From an uncultured Bacteroidota bacterium (GTDB lineage Bacteria > Bacteroidota > Bacteroidia > Chitinophagales > LD1), in assembly GCA_903919075.1 (NCBI GenBank), contig CAIXGR010000070.1, positions 1-64,000 on the forward strand: a stretch of DNA of 64,000 bases, written 5' to 3'. Each line of letters opens with the position of its first letter. Positions within the stretch are counted from its first letter, which is position 1. Below are positions 18,207 to 27,290 of the stretch, piece by piece. The notes below the pieces were generated by a model. That model was given only the letters and a program-made list of their open reading frames with translations, made no database searches and was not told the origin of the DNA. Both the position numbers and the translations under genes were made by a program.

Positions 18207-18507
18207 TATGCGTGAGAAAAGTGAAATGGTCAATATCAATGTTCAGATTGCGGAACGGCAGTATCCGTTGAAGGTGTTAAGAGGCGATGAAGAAAAGGTA
18301 CAGAGTGCGGTAAAAGCGGTGAATGAGAAAATAAAGGAGTACCAAAATACGTACAGCGGCAAAGACAAACAAGATTATGTAGCAATGTGCTTGCTTGATT
18401 TTGCGGTTGAACACAAAAATCTTCAAAGCTTTACCAACGACAATAGCCGTTTATTGGAAGAAAAGATGAAAGAATTAGAAGAAGTCCTATCGGGCCCATC
18501 TAAATAA
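18199..18507 (+). CDS. zapA: Cell division protein ZapA
   Basis: A 102-residue protein with the ZapA N-terminal strand region (VNINVQIAERQYPLKVLRGDEEKVQSA in pieces), a linking helix (AVKAVNEKIKEYQNTYSGKD) and a C-terminal coiled coil. ZapA bundles FtsZ filaments at the division ring. The gene overlaps the preceding coiled-coil ORF. The first ATG (18199) sits inside that gene's last codons; ATG 18211 and ATG 18226 are alternative starts. A candidate 6S RNA and then rny follow, an order I recall from other Bacteroidota. Confidence 0.88.
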   Translation: MIDMREKSEMVNINVQIAERQYPLKVLRGDEEKVQSAVKAVNEKIKEYQNTYSGKDKQDYVAMCLLDFAVEHKNLQSFTNDNSRLLEEKMKELEEVLSGPSK

Positions 18508-18514
18508 ATAAATC

Positions 18515-18622
18515 TTCCTGCACTTTTAACCCTCCCTGTTAGTATTACGTTATTTTTTTAAATCCATTCTGCAAACCTATTTGCCATAAGGCATGATATT
18601 GTTTTAGGGAGAGGAGCAAGAA
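18515..18622 (+). ncRNA. ssrS: Candidate 6S RNA (6S-Flavo type)
   Basis: The 180-base gap between zapA and rny contains an RNA-like element. A closing stem pairs CTCCCT (18532-18537) with AGGGAG (18606-18611), continued by CC (18530-18531) with GG (18613-18614) across a one-base bulge. Between them lies a large AT-rich, mostly unpaired region with an internal hairpin, TTGCC-ATAA-GGCA (about 18581-18593). A stem enclosing a large open bulge is the 6S layout that mimics an open promoter. As I recall, the 6S-Flavo RNA of Bacteroidota is about 110 bases and is often found here. Exact ends are estimates; no covariance search could be run. Confidence 0.6.
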
Positions 18623-18687
18623 AACTATAACAACAAAAACGTTCTATATTTTATAACAATTATTAATTCACATAAATACACCCAATA

Positions 18688-20295
18688 ATGGATAGCACAA
18701 TCATCATAATCATCGTAGCGGTTTTAGCTGTGGTGGCTGCGGTTGTGAGTTTTTTCGTGGGCAGGTCTATTACCAAAAAATCAAACCAGGAAATAGAAAG
18801 CAAAGCTGAAGAGGAAGTTAAGAAGAAACTTGCCGATGCTAAAGCCACCGCCGATAAACTCATTGCAGACGCTCAAAGAAACGCTGAGAATACTAAGAAA
18901 GACAAAATGCTTGAAGCCAAAGAAAATTTTCTGCAGCTAAAAAGCAAACACGAGAGCGAAGTTGCAGAACGCAATAAAAAAGTTGTTGAAAAAGAAAATC
19001 AGGTAAAGCAATTAAGCACTGAAGTTTCGCAACGTACGGCTGATATTTCTAAAAAAGAAAAGGAAGTTGAAAGCCTGCGCGATAACCTGAACAAGCAATT
19101 AGAGCTGGTTAACGGCAAAAAAGAACAGCTTGAAAAAAGCCACGAAACTTTTGTTGCCAAGTTGGAACAAATCAGCAATCTTTCGAAAGAAGATGCAAAG
19201 AAGGAGTTGGTAGAGAACATGACCAAAGAAGCAGAGACAGAAGCATTAGGTTTAGTAAAAAGCCTGATTGACGAAGCCAAAAGCAAAGCCAACAAAGAGG
19301 CAAAGAAAATTATTATTCAAACCATACAGCGTACTGCTGCTGAAAACGCAATTGAAAACACCGTTTCGGTTTTCAACTTAGATAGCGATGAGCAAAAAGG
19401 CCAAATCATAGGCCGCGAAGGAAGGAACATCCGCGCATTGGAATCAGCTACAGGTTGCGAATTTGTGGTGGATGATACACCGGAAGCTATTATCATATCC
19501 GGTTACGACCCTATAAGAAGAGAAATTGCACGCTTATCATTACAGCGCTTGGTGGCCGATGGCCGTATACACCCGGCAAGAATTGAAGAAATTGTTGTAA
19601 AAACCAAAAAGCAGCTTGAAGAGCATATTTTAGAAATTGGTGAGCGCACTATCATTGATATGGGCATACAAGGTATGCATCAGGAGTTAGTTCGTTTTAT
19701 TGGCAGAATGCGTTTTCGCTCATCATATGGGCAAAACCTGTTACAACACTCGCGAGAAGTAGCCAATCTTTGTGCCACTATGGCGGCTGAATTAGGGCTG
19801 AATCCTAAACTGGCAAAACGCGCAGGTTTATTGCATGATATAGGTAAAGTGCCTGATGAAGAAAGTGAATTATCTCACGCATTGCTTGGTGCAAGATTGT
19901 GCGAAAAATATGGTGAACACCCTGCGGTAATAAATGCAGTAGGTGCCCACCACGATGAAATGGAAATGAAATATGTTATTTCACCCATCATCCAATCTTG
20001 CGATGCCATATCAGGTGCTAGGCCTGGTGCTAGGCGCGAAATAATGGAAGGCTATCTGCTTCGTATTAAAGACTTGGAAGCTTTAGCACAAAATTTTGAA
20101 GGGGTTGAAAAAGCATATGCTATACAAGCCGGCAGAGAACTGCGTGTAATTGTAGAAGCAGATAAAGTAGATGACAAAAAGAGCGAAGAACTTTCATTTG
20201 CCATCTCGCAAAAAATAGAAAAAGAAATGACTTACCCAGGCCAGGTAAAAGTTACCGTGATTAGAGAGAAGAGGAGTGTGAGTGTAGCGAGGTAG
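18688..20295 (+). CDS. rny: Ribonuclease Y
   Basis: A 535-residue RNase Y, full length. It has an N-terminal membrane anchor (about 4-26), a long charged coiled coil (30-210), a KH domain with [19 protein letters not shown], and an HD domain with HSREVANL and [12 protein letters not shown] (His-Asp metal ligands). RNase Y is a membrane-bound endonuclease that initiates mRNA decay. The start ATG 18688 directly precedes the hydrophobic anchor. A perfect hairpin terminator follows. It lies downstream of zapA and the candidate 6S RNA. Confidence 0.97.
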   Translation: MDSTIIIIIVAVLAVVAAVVSFFVGRSITKKSNQEIESKAEEEVKKKLADAKATADKLIADAQRNAENTKKDKMLEAKENFLQLKSKHESEVAERNKKVVEKENQVKQLSTEVSQRTADISKKEKEVESLRDNLNKQLELVNGKKEQLEKSHETFVAKLEQISNLSKEDAKKELVENMTKEAETEALGLVKSLIDEAKSKANKEAKKIIIQTIQRTAAENAIENTVSVFNLDSDEQKGQIIGREGRNIRALESATGCEFVVDDTPEAIIISGYDPIRREIARLSLQRLVADGRIHPARIEEIVVKTKKQLEEHILEIGERTIIDMGIQGMHQELVRFIGRMRFRSSYGQNLLQHSREVANLCATMAAELGLNPKLAKRAGLLHDIGKVPDEESELSHALLGARLCEKYGEHPAVINAVGAHHDEMEMKYVISPIIQSCDAISGARPGARREIMEGYLLRIKDLEALAQNFEGVEKAYAIQAGRELRVIVEADKVDDKKSEELSFAISQKIEKEMTYPGQVKVTVIREKRSVSVAR

Positions 20296-20317
20296 TTTTT
20301 TACTTTATAAAGTATCA

Positions 20318-20352
20318 AAATCCTGCCGGTTTATTACCGGCAGGATTTTTTT
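20318..20352 (+). terminator. Rho-independent terminator of rny
   Basis: Stem aaatcctgccggt (20318-20330) and accggcaggattt (20336-20348) with a 5-base loop followed by a T run. A 13-bp perfect stem. Confidence 0.93.
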
Positions 20353-20430
20353 TGTCCTTTCCACTAAACGCATGCATTAAATTGTTGTTAACCGATACCT
20401 GTAAAGTGCCAAAAACCGCTTGCTTGTAGT

Positions 20431-20438
20431 TACTTTTG
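20431..20438 (+). promoter_or_regulatory. Candidate Bacteroidota -7 element (TAnnTTTG)
   Basis: TACTTTTG fits the Bacteroidota sigma-A -7 consensus TAnnTTTG exactly and lies 17 bases before the ATG of the M23 peptidase gene, downstream of the rny terminator. A -33 TTTG box is not clear, so this is a candidate only. It would give a very short leader. Confidence 0.45.
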
Positions 20439-20454
20439 CCGCTTTATATTTCAA

Positions 20455-21783
20455 ATGCGTAAAAAAGCGGCTCTTATTGTTTTACTAGTTGTAGCTACCG
20501 GCTCGGTATGTTTTTGGGTAATATCAAAAATATATCCGCAAACCGAAATTGCAGTTGTAAAACCTGTAGTTGCTAAACCCGAAAAGCCGGTTATTAAATA
20601 CGGCATGAATCTGGCCGAATTCAAGGTATCGAACCATATAGTACAACAAAACGAAATCTTTGCTGGTATTCTTTCGCAATACAATGTTGCTGGCCGCACT
20701 ATCAATTTTTTATCGAATGCATCGCAAAAGATTTTTAATCTTAGTAAAATAAAGGCCGGTAACAACTGCACTCTATTATGCGATAAGAATGATTCAATAC
20801 ACACACCCAAAAAATTAGTGTACGAAGAAAGTAAAGTAGATTACGTAGTTTTTAATCTCGATTCTCCATCCATCTATCGCGGACAAAATAAAATCGACCA
20901 CCGGCAACGCGAAGTAGGCGGCGTCATTAAATCATCTTTGTACGAAACATTTGAAGAGAATAATATCAATCCCGCCCTGGCGGTTAGGATGTCTGAAATT
21001 TTTGCCTGGACGATTGACTTCTATAAAATTCAACCGGGCGATAAATTTAAAGTAGTATACGATGAAGATTTTGTGAATGGAGAATCGGTTTACGTGGGCG
21101 AAATAAAAGCCTGTATGTTTAACAGCGGAGGAAAAGATTTTTATGCCTTCCATTATAAAAAAGGAAAAGATGGTGATGGAGATTATTATGATGAGAATGG
21201 CAACAGCATGAAAAAAGAATTTTTGAAGGCACCGGTTAAGTTTTCAAGAATTTCATCTAAATATTCATTAAACAGATTTCACCCGGTAACTAAAGAATGG
21301 AAAGCCCATTTAGGAACCGACTATGCGGCAGCACCGGGCACCCCAATTCTGGCAACCGCTGATGGTGTAGTTGAAGAAGCACAGTTTAAGCAATTCAACG
21401 GCAACTACGTAAAAATACGTCACAACGGGCAGTATAAAACCCAATACCTGCACATGAGCAAAATAGGCACAGGTATGCGCCCGGGTGCAAAAGTAAAACA
21501 GGGGCAGGTTATTGGCTACGTGGGTATGACTGGCCTTGCCACCGGCCCACATGTATGCTACCGTTTTTGGAAAGATGGCCAACAAGTTGACCCGCTAAAG
21601 CAAAAGCTAACGTTTGCCGACCCAATGCCTACCAAATACAAAGCAGACTTTATTACACAAACAAAAGGCGTAAGGCTTAAACTCGCCGCTATAACCTATA
21701 CAAAGCAGGAAAGTCCAAAACCGGCTAAAGAAGAATCGGTAAGTATCGACACAACCCTTCAGTTCGCGAAAAAGTTTTTCTGA
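20455..21783 (+). CDS. M23 family peptidoglycan metallopeptidase (HxC variant)
   Basis: A 442-residue envelope peptidase with an N-terminal hydrophobic signal/anchor (about 5-25). A 230-residue N-terminal region follows, containing an OapA/LysM-like segment (NHIVQQNEIFAGILSQYNVAG in pieces, about 60-105). The LytM/M23 domain spans about 280-395. Metal and catalytic positions are H285 and D289 in HLGTD, H333 in YLHMSK, and H366 in TGPHVCYRFW. The usual HxH second histidine is C368. Enzymes of this type cut peptide cross-bridges or act as amidase activators. The last 45 residues are a Lys/Pro-rich tail. It is probably monocistronic, with its own promoter after the rny terminator. Confidence 0.9.
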   Translation: MRKKAALIVLLVVATGSVCFWVISKIYPQTEIAVVKPVVAKPEKPVIKYGMNLAEFKVSNHIVQQNEIFAGILSQYNVAGRTINFLSNASQKIFNLSKIKAGNNCTLLCDKNDSIHTPKKLVYEESKVDYVVFNLDSPSIYRGQNKIDHRQREVGGVIKSSLYETFEENNINPALAVRMSEIFAWTIDFYKIQPGDKFKVVYDEDFVNGESVYVGEIKACMFNSGGKDFYAFHYKKGKDGDGDYYDENGNSMKKEFLKAPVKFSRISSKYSLNRFHPVTKEWKAHLGTDYAAAPGTPILATADGVVEEAQFKQFNGNYVKIRHNGQYKTQYLHMSKIGTGMRPGAKVKQGQVIGYVGMTGLATGPHVCYRFWKDGQQVDPLKQKLTFADPMPTKYKADFITQTKGVRLKLAAITYTKQESPKPAKEESVSIDTTLQFAKKFF

Positions 21784-21951
21784 TTTCTGGTTTACAAAGC
21801 CTTTAAGGTTTCGCAGACTAGTAAAAACAATGTGTCATACCTTCTGCACCTTGTAAAATATCACGCCCGGTTAGAAATGGAGTGAACATCCCAACTTTTG
21901 CTAATATGTCCCGTATCCATTTTTAACGTTTTATCAACTAAGGTTTTTATT

Positions 21952-24423
21952 ATGAAGAAAAATATTCTACTTTTTTTCCCGGTAACACTTTTGCTTTCCT
22001 TAAATGTATTTGCCGGTTCTACCGATGCCGAAACAGCAAAAACGGTGGCCCTCAATTTTTTTAAATTGAATGCGCATATAGATAATAGCAAAGCACCTGC
22101 ACTAAAAGCTACTTTAACATTCACAAAAACCGAAGAGGATAATACGGCAGATTTTTATGTGTTCGATATTAGCCCTGCAAAAGGTTTTGTAATTGTAACT
22201 GCAGATGATAACCTTGAACCGGTAATAGGCTATTCATTAGAATCAAATTTTGAAAGTAATACCGACAAGTTTGGTTTAAAAGACTGGATGAACACCGCTT
22301 CGGTAAAAATTAATTATGCGCTGCGCCAAAATGTTTTAGCCGATGAGCACATAAAAAATTTGTGGACATCATACGCACAAGGAGTTAACCCGGGTATTTC
22401 TAAAAGTACAACAGTAGGCCCGTTATTAACTACAACCTGGAATCAGGAGCCTTACTATAATCAATACTGCCCATATAACACCACTGACCAGCAGCTTTGT
22501 GTTACCGGGTGCGTGGCAACAGCAATGGCCCAGATTATGAAATATTGGAGTTACCCTGCACAAGGCAGCGGCTCTTATTCATATAACGACGCCCCGCCAT
22601 CTTATTCAAATAACTACGGTACACAATCGGCAAATTTTGGCACCACTACTTATCAGTGGACACAAATGCCTAACTCAATCAGTTCAAACAATACACAAAT
22701 TGCCACTTTAATGTATCAGTGCGGTGTAAGCGTAGGTATGGATTATGGCGACGATAAGCAGGGCGGAAGTGGAGCTTGGGTACTATCATCGGAGGCAGGC
22801 ACAGGAAGGCCCTCTGCCCAGCAAGCCTACACCAAATATTTTGGATATAACTCAAGCACCATGCAAGGCGTACATGCTTCAAGCTATTCGTCGCAAGCGT
22901 GGACTGCTTTAATACAAAACGAATTGTCTGCAGGCCGTGTTGTGCAATATCAGGGCACAGACCCTAATGCAGGTGGACATACCTGGGTATGCGATGGCTT
23001 TGATGCCAACGGCATGTTTCATATGAACTGGGGTTGGGGTGGATACGACAACGGTTATTTTAGCCTTTCAAATTTAAGTGTAGCAGGTTATGTTTTCAGT
23101 TCAGATGATGCTGCACTAATAGGCATTCAGCCTAATGTTACTACTTCGCCTTGCAGCGTTCCCACAAATTTAACTACAACCAATATTACCTCCAATTCGG
23201 CAACATTAAATTGGGGCGGTGTTACAGGTGCAGTAAGTTATGGTATTCAATATCGCACTTCCGGTAGCTCTACTTGGTTAACAGGTACCTCAACAACAGG
23301 TAGTTTAAGCATAAGCGGCCTTTCGGCGGATAGTACTTATCAGTGGCAGGTTAAAACAGTATGCTCATCAGGTTCATCGGCATACTCTAGCGCGGTCTTC
23401 TTTATTACAAATGTGTCAACACCATGTAGTGTTCCTTCTGGTTTGACTGTAAGTAATATTATTAATACCGGCGCTACTTTATCATGGTCGCCGGTGCAGG
23501 GTGCATTGGCTTATAATTTGCAATGGAAATATGCAGCCTCTAACTCTTGGAATACAGTGTCGAACATTACTGGCTCGTTTTATTCTTTATCTGGTATTCC
23601 AAGTTGTAATAGTTACCAATTTAAGGTGCAAACCGTTTGCAGCTCTGGTACAAGTGCTTATAGCACAGCTATTAGCTTTACTACCACCGGCTGCGTGCAA
23701 AGCTATTGCGCATCTACATCTGCCAATTGTAATTACGAGTATATTAAGAACGTAAGATTTGGCTCTATCAATAATACTACCGGTGCTACCGGTTATACTA
23801 ACTATACTAATCTTAGTACAAATGTTACTGGCGGCTCAACCAACACCATTACACTTACACCGGGTTTTAGCGGCACATCGTATGTTGAATACTGGACGGT
23901 TTATATTGACTACAATCACGATGGGCAGTTTGCAGCAATAGGCGAAACTGTTTTAAAAGTTAGTTCAAAATCGGCAATCAGCAAATCTTTTACCATCCCT
24001 ATATCGGCACTAAACGGCACAACACGCATGAGAATACAAATGCAATATGGCGGTTATGAAAATAACCCATGCGGCACTGTTAGCTACGGCAGCGTTCAGG
24101 ATTATACAATAAACATTACAGGCAATGCCAAATTATCAATATCGGAAACTGAAGATAACGCAGAGAACCTTGGCGATATGAAGTTATACCCTAACCCGGC
24201 ACAAAATAATGTCACCATTCAGTTCTCAAGCAGTAATGATGGTGCCGCAAGAATCAATATATACAATTTGGCGGGACAAAGGATGGTGAGCGAAGAAAAA
24301 CCCTCTGCCCCCGGATTGAACATTCTGAATATTAACACTGCTATCTTAACTAATGGCATTTATATATGCGACATTGAAAACAACGGCGAGGTAAAACGGC
24401 AAAAATTCATTATTGCCAAATAA
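21952..24423 (+). CDS. C10 (streptopain-like) cysteine peptidase with FN3 repeats, T9SS-secreted
   Basis: An 823-residue secreted protease. It has a signal peptide (1-22), an inhibitory C10 propeptide (about 25-130, with DFYVFDISPAKGFVIVTADD), and a catalytic domain (about 150-390). C187 in VTGCVATAMAQIMKYW is the nucleophile and H343 in GGHTWVCDGFD the catalytic histidine. Two fibronectin type III domains follow (about 395-480 and 485-575), then a GEVED domain (about 585-735, YWTVYIDYNHDGQF) and a T9SS type A sorting domain (about 750-823, LYPNPAQNNVTIQF, final KFIIAK). The family degrades host or environmental proteins in streptococci, Bacteroides and Porphyromonas. ATG 21952 is chosen for its signal peptide; the frame opens earlier at 21898. 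A paralogue lies at 37828-40323. Confidence 0.93.
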   Translation: MKKNILLFFPVTLLLSLNVFAGSTDAETAKTVALNFFKLNAHIDNSKAPALKATLTFTKTEEDNTADFYVFDISPAKGFVIVTADDNLEPVIGYSLESNFESNTDKFGLKDWMNTASVKINYALRQNVLADEHIKNLWTSYAQGVNPGISKSTTVGPLLTTTWNQEPYYNQYCPYNTTDQQLCVTGCVATAMAQIMKYWSYPAQGSGSYSYNDAPPSYSNNYGTQSANFGTTTYQWTQMPNSISSNNTQIATLMYQCGVSVGMDYGDDKQGGSGAWVLSSEAGTGRPSAQQAYTKYFGYNSSTMQGVHASSYSSQAWTALIQNELSAGRVVQYQGTDPNAGGHTWVCDGFDANGMFHMNWGWGGYDNGYFSLSNLSVAGYVFSSDDAALIGIQPNVTTSPCSVPTNLTTTNITSNSATLNWGGVTGAVSYGIQYRTSGSSTWLTGTSTTGSLSISGLSADSTYQWQVKTVCSSGSSAYSSAVFFITNVSTPCSVPSGLTVSNIINTGATLSWSPVQGALAYNLQWKYAASNSWNTVSNITGSFYSLSGIPSCNSYQFKVQTVCSSGTSAYSTAISFTTTGCVQSYCASTSANCNYEYIKNVRFGSINNTTGATGYTNYTNLSTNVTGGSTNTITLTPGFSGTSYVEYWTVYIDYNHDGQFAAIGETVLKVSSKSAISKSFTIPISALNGTTRMRIQMQYGGYENNPCGTVSYGSVQDYTINITGNAKLSISETEDNAENLGDMKLYPNPAQNNVTIQFSSSNDGAARINIYNLAGQRMVSEEKPSAPGLNILNINTAILTNGIYICDIENNGEVKRQKFIIAK

Positions 24424-24450
24424 AAGATACTCAATTTTTCATTGGTTTAG

Positions 24451-24478
24451 GCCGCCTCCGTAATGGGGCGGCTTTTTT
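24451..24478 (+). terminator. Rho-independent terminator
   Basis: Stem gccgcc (24451-24456) and ggcggc (24467-24472) with a T run after it, 28 bases past the C10 peptidase stop. Confidence 0.85.
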
Positions 24479-24636
24479 GTTCTTTAATGTTAAAACAACT
24501 AAAATGTTCCACTAAGGGACATAAAATACCGTCCATTAATGCAGGCATAAAATACAAGCCTCATATTGTCGTCTTAAAACTTGGTTTGCTTATGTCAAAA
24601 AACAACATCATTTTAGAACCTTATAAATAAAACAAC

Positions 24637-25341
24637 ATGAATATTAAAGAAGCCCAGGATTTTAAAAATTACGCAGTTAAGCATCACGGCATAAGCAGTA
24701 TGCATTTAGATAAGTATGTAAGCAAAGTTTATAGCGCAGGTGGCACTCAAAACCTTACAAGAACTGTTATTGAAGAGCGGCAAATGCCCTTTCGCGAAGT
24801 AGATGTGTTTTCAAGATTAATGATGGACCGTATCATATTTCTGGGTACGCCTATCGACGATTATATTGCTGCTATTATACAGGCGCAATTGTTATTTCTT
24901 GAAAGTAGTGATGCACGTAGCGATGTGCAAATTTATATTCACAGTCCCGGTGGCGAGGTATACTCGGGACTTGGTATTTATGATACTATGCAATACGTTT
25001 CAATGGACGTGGCAACAATATGCACCGGTATGGCTGCATCAATGGCTGCGGTATTGTTATGTGCCGGTAAAAAAGGAAAGCGTACTGCGCTTAAGCATGC
25101 CCGTGTAATGATACATCAACCACTAGGCGGTATTGAAGGAAAGGCGAGCGAAATTGAAATTTCTGTAAACGAAATCAGAAAGCTGAAAGACGAGTTGTAT
25201 ACTATTATCAGCGAACATTCGGGCCAGCCTAAAGATAAAGTATCTAGAGATAGCGACCGCGATTATTGGATGCGCGCTATGGAGGCTAAAGAATATGGTA
25301 TGATTGATGAAGTGTTGCTTCGTACGTCTAAAAAGGAATAA
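24637..25341 (+). CDS. clpP: ATP-dependent Clp protease proteolytic subunit
   Basis: A 234-residue ClpP. The serine-protease triad is S135 in CTGMAASMAAVLL, H160 in RVMIHQPLGG and D209 in DSDRDYWM. The oxyanion/handle region SPGGEVYSGLGIYDTM is intact. The N-terminal 50 residues are longer than in E. coli ClpP and would be a processed propeptide. ClpP forms the tetradecameric chamber fed by ClpX, whose gene begins 53 bases downstream. ATG 24637 is the first start after the preceding terminator. Confidence 0.96.
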   Translation: MNIKEAQDFKNYAVKHHGISSMHLDKYVSKVYSAGGTQNLTRTVIEERQMPFREVDVFSRLMMDRIIFLGTPIDDYIAAIIQAQLLFLESSDARSDVQIYIHSPGGEVYSGLGIYDTMQYVSMDVATICTGMAASMAAVLLCAGKKGKRTALKHARVMIHQPLGGIEGKASEIEISVNEIRKLKDELYTIISEHSGQPKDKVSRDSDRDYWMRAMEAKEYGMIDEVLLRTSKKE

Positions 25342-25393
25342 TAGCGTTTTGATACAACCATTTTTTGTATTTGCCGTATAAACAAAATAATTC

Positions 25394-26626
25394 ATGAAGA
25401 AGGAAATGGAACCTAGTTGCTCATTTTGCGGACGTAAAAAGAAGGAGACTCAGATACTTATATCTGGGATTGAAGGACATATATGCGAAAACTGCGTTAA
25501 CCAGGCTCAACAAATTATTGATGAAGAGCTTTTCCAAAAGCATAAAAAATTTCAGTTTAACCTGCCTAATACTGTTAAGCCACGCGACATTAAGAAGTTT
25601 TTAGACGGCTATGTGATAGGCCAGGATGAGGCAAAACGATACATTTCAGTTGCTGTTTATAATCACTACAAGCGCTTAAATCAATCTAAAAACGATGAGG
25701 TAGAAATTGAAAAAAGCAATATTTTAATGGTAGGGCAAACCGGTACCGGTAAAACCCTTTTGGCTAAAACAATAGCTAAATTTTTAAACGTGCCTTTTGC
25801 CATTGTTGATGCAACAGTTTTTACTGAAGCAGGCTATGTGGGTGAAGACGTTGAAAGTATTCTTTCAAGATTATTGCAAGTATGTAATTACGACGTAAAT
25901 GCTGCACAACACGGTATTATTTATATTGATGAAATCGATAAAATTGCACGTAAAGGGGATAACCCTTCGATAACCCGCGATGTATCGGGCGAAGGCGTGC
26001 AACAAGCAATGTTAAAGCTGTTGGAAGGGACGGAAGTATTGGTACCGCCACAGGGTGGCAGAAAGCACCCCGAGCAGAAAATGGTAAAAGTTGATACTAC
26101 CAATATCCTATTTATATGTGGTGGTGCTTTTGAGGGCATTGATAAAGTAATTGCATCTCGAATGAATCAATCTAAGGTTGGTTTTAAAAAGGGAAAAGAA
26201 AAAGACAAGTTTGATAAGGATAATTTCCTTTCACACATTTCTCCACTTGACCTACGTACTTTCGGTTTAATACCGGAATTGATAGGCCGTGTGCCAGTAC
26301 TGGTGCATCTTGACCCGCTTGATAAGGAAGCATTAACTTCTATTCTTGTAGAGCCGAAAAATGCGCTGCTTAAACAATACAAAAAAATATTCAAGGCCGA
26401 TGGCATTCAACTTAATTTTGATGACGAGGCTATTGAATATATTGTAACTAAGGCCCTCGAATTTCGCCTTGGTGCCCGTGGCTTACGCTCAATCTGCGAA
26501 GCTATAATGACTGATGCTATGTTCGATTTACCTTCGGAGCCAGGTGTAAAGGAACTGATGGTTACAAAAGAGTTTGTGGAAGACAAGCTTGAAAAAACCA
26601 ACATCAGCAAGCTAAAAGCTGCATAA
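25394..26626 (+). CDS. clpX: ATP-dependent Clp protease ATP-binding subunit ClpX
   Basis: A 410-residue ClpX. The N-terminal zinc-binding domain has C9, C12, C31 and C34. The AAA+ core has Walker A GQTGTGKT, the pore loop GYVGED, Walker [12 protein letters not shown], sensor 1 ([10 protein letters not shown]) and a C-terminal sensor 2 region ([15 protein letters not shown]). It unfolds substrates and delivers them to ClpP encoded just upstream. SmpB, the partner of ssrA tagging that feeds ClpXP, is encoded 36 kb away in the same window. The length is the family norm (about 410-425). Confidence 0.97.
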   Translation: MKKEMEPSCSFCGRKKKETQILISGIEGHICENCVNQAQQIIDEELFQKHKKFQFNLPNTVKPRDIKKFLDGYVIGQDEAKRYISVAVYNHYKRLNQSKNDEVEIEKSNILMVGQTGTGKTLLAKTIAKFLNVPFAIVDATVFTEAGYVGEDVESILSRLLQVCNYDVNAAQHGIIYIDEIDKIARKGDNPSITRDVSGEGVQQAMLKLLEGTEVLVPPQGGRKHPEQKMVKVDTTNILFICGGAFEGIDKVIASRMNQSKVGFKKGKEKDKFDKDNFLSHISPLDLRTFGLIPELIGRVPVLVHLDPLDKEALTSILVEPKNALLKQYKKIFKADGIQLNFDDEAIEYIVTKALEFRLGARGLRSICEAIMTDAMFDLPSEPGVKELMVTKEFVEDKLEKTNISKLKAA

Positions 26627-26636
26627 TCAAACTTGT

Positions 26637-26789
26637 CTACTTCACAGTAGCCTTGTTTTTACTTACCTTCTTTATTTTCAATACTTCATCTCTTATGCAT
26701 TGTAGTGTAGATGTAATTGGCATGTTCAAAATCCTATGAATGTTCAATGTTTGGTAATAAACCCATAATAAGATAATTATTAATATCAT
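26637..26789 (-). CDS. Possible small membrane protein
   Basis: A 50-codon ORF on the minus strand in the 219-base gap between clpX and the next gene. From ATG 26789 it encodes a hydrophobic helix (MILIIILLWVYY) followed by a polar, Lys-rich tail with one cysteine (LQCIRDEVLKIKK). The frame is open further upstream to a TTG at 26837. I recognise no family. A helix plus basic tail is a common small-protein layout, but AT-rich gaps also give such frames by chance. Confidence 0.25.
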   Translation of the reverse strand: MILIIILLWVYYQTLNIHRILNMPITSTLQCIRDEVLKIKKVSKNKATVK

Positions 26790-26845
26790 GCTTATAATTG
26801 TATTAATAAGTTTGAGAAAGTACTTTACATTTATCAAAAAAAAGC

Positions 26846-27229
26846 ATGAAAACCTTTCTACCCATTTTCGCCATTATTATGGCTGCAGGCACAACCATCA
26901 TTTGGATTAAAGAACTTATCTCACCTCATCTTAAACAAAACTTGCTTACCCGGCGCGAAGGCGATCACTTAGTATGGCCCCATATTGCAATTGAAGCCAT
27001 TACTGCCATATTGCTTTTTGTAGGCGGAATTGGTACGTTGGTTGATTGGGGGTGGGCGCCATTTATTAATTTCTTTTCGTTGGGGGCTGTTTCATACGCC
27101 TGCTTTAATAGCCTTAGCTGGACATTGGCAGATAAAAACCGCTGGCCATATACAGTTTATATGATTTTCGGTCTAATAGGCTCTGCCACATTTATTGCAC
27201 TTTCTATTAGGCAAATGGTTGGTTATTAA
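26846..27229 (+). CDS. Small four-helix membrane protein, unknown function
   Basis: A 127-residue integral membrane protein with four hydrophobic segments (about 3-22, 46-65, 70-90 and 102-121). A charged loop (HLKQNLLTRREGDHLVWPH) separates the first two helices. I do not recognise the family. The start ATG 26846 immediately precedes the first helix. It stands 61 bases before the ABC importer genes on the same strand and could be cotranscribed, but nothing in the sequence ties it to transport. Confidence 0.7.
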   Translation: MKTFLPIFAIIMAAGTTIIWIKELISPHLKQNLLTRREGDHLVWPHIAIEAITAILLFVGGIGTLVDWGWAPFINFFSLGAVSYACFNSLSWTLADKNRWPYTVYMIFGLIGSATFIALSIRQMVGY

Positions 27230-27290
27230 AGTAGGCTGTAATGCTTCTTAAATAATCGAAAATCAAACTTATTTTAGTGCAAAATTAAGT

